NCBI GenBank assembly: GCA_030141605.1
Contig: JAQGDQ010000011.1
Coordinates: forward strand, 682,066 to 746,065
DNA length: 64,000 bases
Source of the DNA: Tubiluchus corallicola
Lineage: Eukaryota; Priapulida; Priapulimorpha; Priapulimorphida; Tubiluchidae
Direction: 5' to 3'
The position numbers and the translations under genes were made by a program. The number at the start of each line of letters is the position of its first letter. Position 1 is the first letter of the stretch. This document shows, one piece after another, positions 62,177 to 64,000 of this stretch. The notes beneath the pieces are model-generated. The model did no database searches. It was not told the origin of the DNA and saw nothing but the letters and a program-made list of their open reading frames with translations.

Positions 62177-64000
62177 GTATGTGACTTTCTAATGTTTATT
62201 CTTTAGTTTGTTTATAATAATATTCTTTTTATCATAATTAGAACTTCGCGATATTTGCTAGTGTTTGTCTTAATTTACTTATGTTATAGTATAATCTATT
62301 TTCTTTTAAACTTATAATACTGTAGAATTATACTTTACTGTACGTTTTATTATTATGCATGTTGCAACACTAACAAGCCTACCTGATATTGTGTAGGCCT
62401 ATATCAAAATAAGCTGTAATTAGCCATGTATCCAGTTTTTATTTCATATTGTTTTATATTAATATTATTTGCCGTTCTGAAGTAGTACAGATATTTGAAT
62501 TTGACCAGCTAATTATTTTAGATAGCTGACTACAAGAATCTTCTCTGTTACTGTTGTCACTTAAACTTAATCCGCTATTTAAAATATATATTGGTCGTTT
62601 GTGGACTCATTTCTGAAAAATGCAAGCATACGGTCTAATTTTGAATAGCAGACAGTAGCTGTGGAAATTACTACACTAGCCGATGGTAGACTTAACACGT
62701 TTTCGTAATTTATATTCACATGCTGTACATGCAGTATAAATTGGAAGTACAATAACGCATTTTATTTTGAACACTTGTGAAGCGAACATATTGAAATCAA
62801 CATCGAGTGTTCTAAAGTTGATGCAGGGAACTACGGCATGATTGTTACACGTGTTAACAAGCTGGACATAATTGAAGAATTTTGAACAATGAATAATTTG
62901 CAACGTGAATGAGTTGTTAAAAAGTTGCACTAAAATTCTTTTAAACTGCGTTTCCCAAATTGGTGGTATAACTGGCATTTATTCAGTATCGTTTCTTTAA
63001 ATTATCATTTCCTGGAATTGTGTTGAGTAAAGTGTTAGAGGATTCGGCATTTTCGAGATACAAAAATCTTCGTAGCTTCATTTGTATTGTGCTGAACTGT
63101 TTATTAAAAATTTCATTCAAAATAATTCATTTTGATATTGACGTACAAAAAAATTAAATAAAAATATGTATTCTACGGGTTAGGCAGCGCATAAAACAAA
63201 AAACAAAGACTAACATATACCTACGCAGAGTACCGGGTGTTAAAGGAGAGACAGTATTTCGTGAAATTTCGATATTGACAAAATTTAATCTTTTTGGTAT
63301 TAAATGTATGTACAGTGTGCGTATTAATTCTCTGTTACGTATCTGGGGTATAGTATGTGGTTACTGGAGGTGTGTGTTGACGTGTGCTTATCGGTGTAGA
63401 TATAGCGTTACTGTAGCTAATGTTTATTGCCTACAAACGTTTTGAAAATGGGTTACTATTTGACCTCGGGGGTTTAGAAATATTATTAGTTCATTTAGTT
63501 TGAGAATAGTTTTGTGCGTAAAATGTGGGTAAATGCATGGAACTAGGGACTGGTAGCCTTCAGAAATATTGCGACGAGCATTTCGCAATCAAATATCGTT
63601 TATGATTAAAAAATGAACTTATTAGTGGAGGTAAGCGAATTCCACGTAGTTCAGTCATCGGGCAGAGACAGTCCTTGCTTGTAACTTTGCTTATAAGTAT
63701 AATTATTTACATATTTTAATGCACAAACAAACGATTTATTGTGAGTGAGGTTATAATATTGTTGCGTTTTCCGGTCAGCGTGTTCTGTGGCATAAATAAT
63801 AAATTTATCACTTAGAGGTAATTTGTCAAAGCAAAACTTTCGTATACATTTTAGTTTAAGTTAATTGAATATAATTGAAAATGCCAGAAGTTACTTAATT
63901 TGGCACGTTGCCAAATTTGTTATTAATAGTTAGTATGCAAAAAGCAGTCTTCTAAAAAATACATAAAACCCTCTTGAAAGTAAAACCCTTTATTGTTTCT
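62177..64000 (+). other. First intron of the KDM3-like gene (incomplete)
   Basis: AT-rich sequence after the exon 1 donor. No conserved exon, RNA gene or clear repeat was recognised; open frames here look like chance. Confidence 0.5.

Overview
This is an AT-rich window of nuclear DNA from an animal, most likely a marine or other invertebrate. It holds multi-exon genes with GT-AG introns of about 0.2-2.8 kb and many small transposon and SINE remnants in the introns. The gene families (NEK8/NEK9 kinase, GPI-tailed transferrin, ADAL deaminase, KDM3 demethylase) point to a metazoan, but nothing in the sequence fixes the phylum. There are no bacterial-type operons, CRISPR arrays or convincing tRNA/rRNA genes. 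All gene models were assembled by hand by matching splice sites, reading phase and family motifs.

Layout. (1) 1-5,603: no gene, a LINE 3' fragment and probable 3' flank. (2) 5,604-24,070, minus: a 25-exon NEK8/NEK9-type kinase of about 1,441 aa whose exon phases all close. It reads long N-terminus, DUF4347-like domain, NEK kinase, RCC1 propeller, NEK9-like tail with coiled coil. (3) 24,071-30,848: intergenic, with a hairpin element, a polypyrimidine tract and a deleted pogo/Tigger-like transposon. (4) 30,849-43,219, minus: a 13-exon two-lobed transferrin (769 aa) with a signal peptide and a hydrophobic C-terminus like melanotransferrin. Its second lobe keeps the iron-site residues; its first lobe has lost nearly all of them. 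(5) 43,220-45,994: head-to-head interval with a large imperfect inverted repeat. (6) 45,995-58,177, plus: a 10-exon adenosine deaminase-like gene (ADAL/MAPDA family), its introns packed with repeats. (7) 58,178-62,020: intergenic. (8) 62,021 onward, plus: first coding exon of a KDM3-like histone demethylase whose remaining exons lie beyond the window.

The genes look like ordinary unlinked housekeeping or signalling genes, not a functional cluster. The most unusual feature is the DUF4347-like domain, known mainly from bacterial surface proteins, built into a NIMA-family kinase across three spliced exons. Other points of interest are the lobe-asymmetric transferrin, a substitution in the deaminase TDD motif with an unresolved exon junction, and several undescribed repeat families, including a TIR element with internal ~100 bp tandem repeats.
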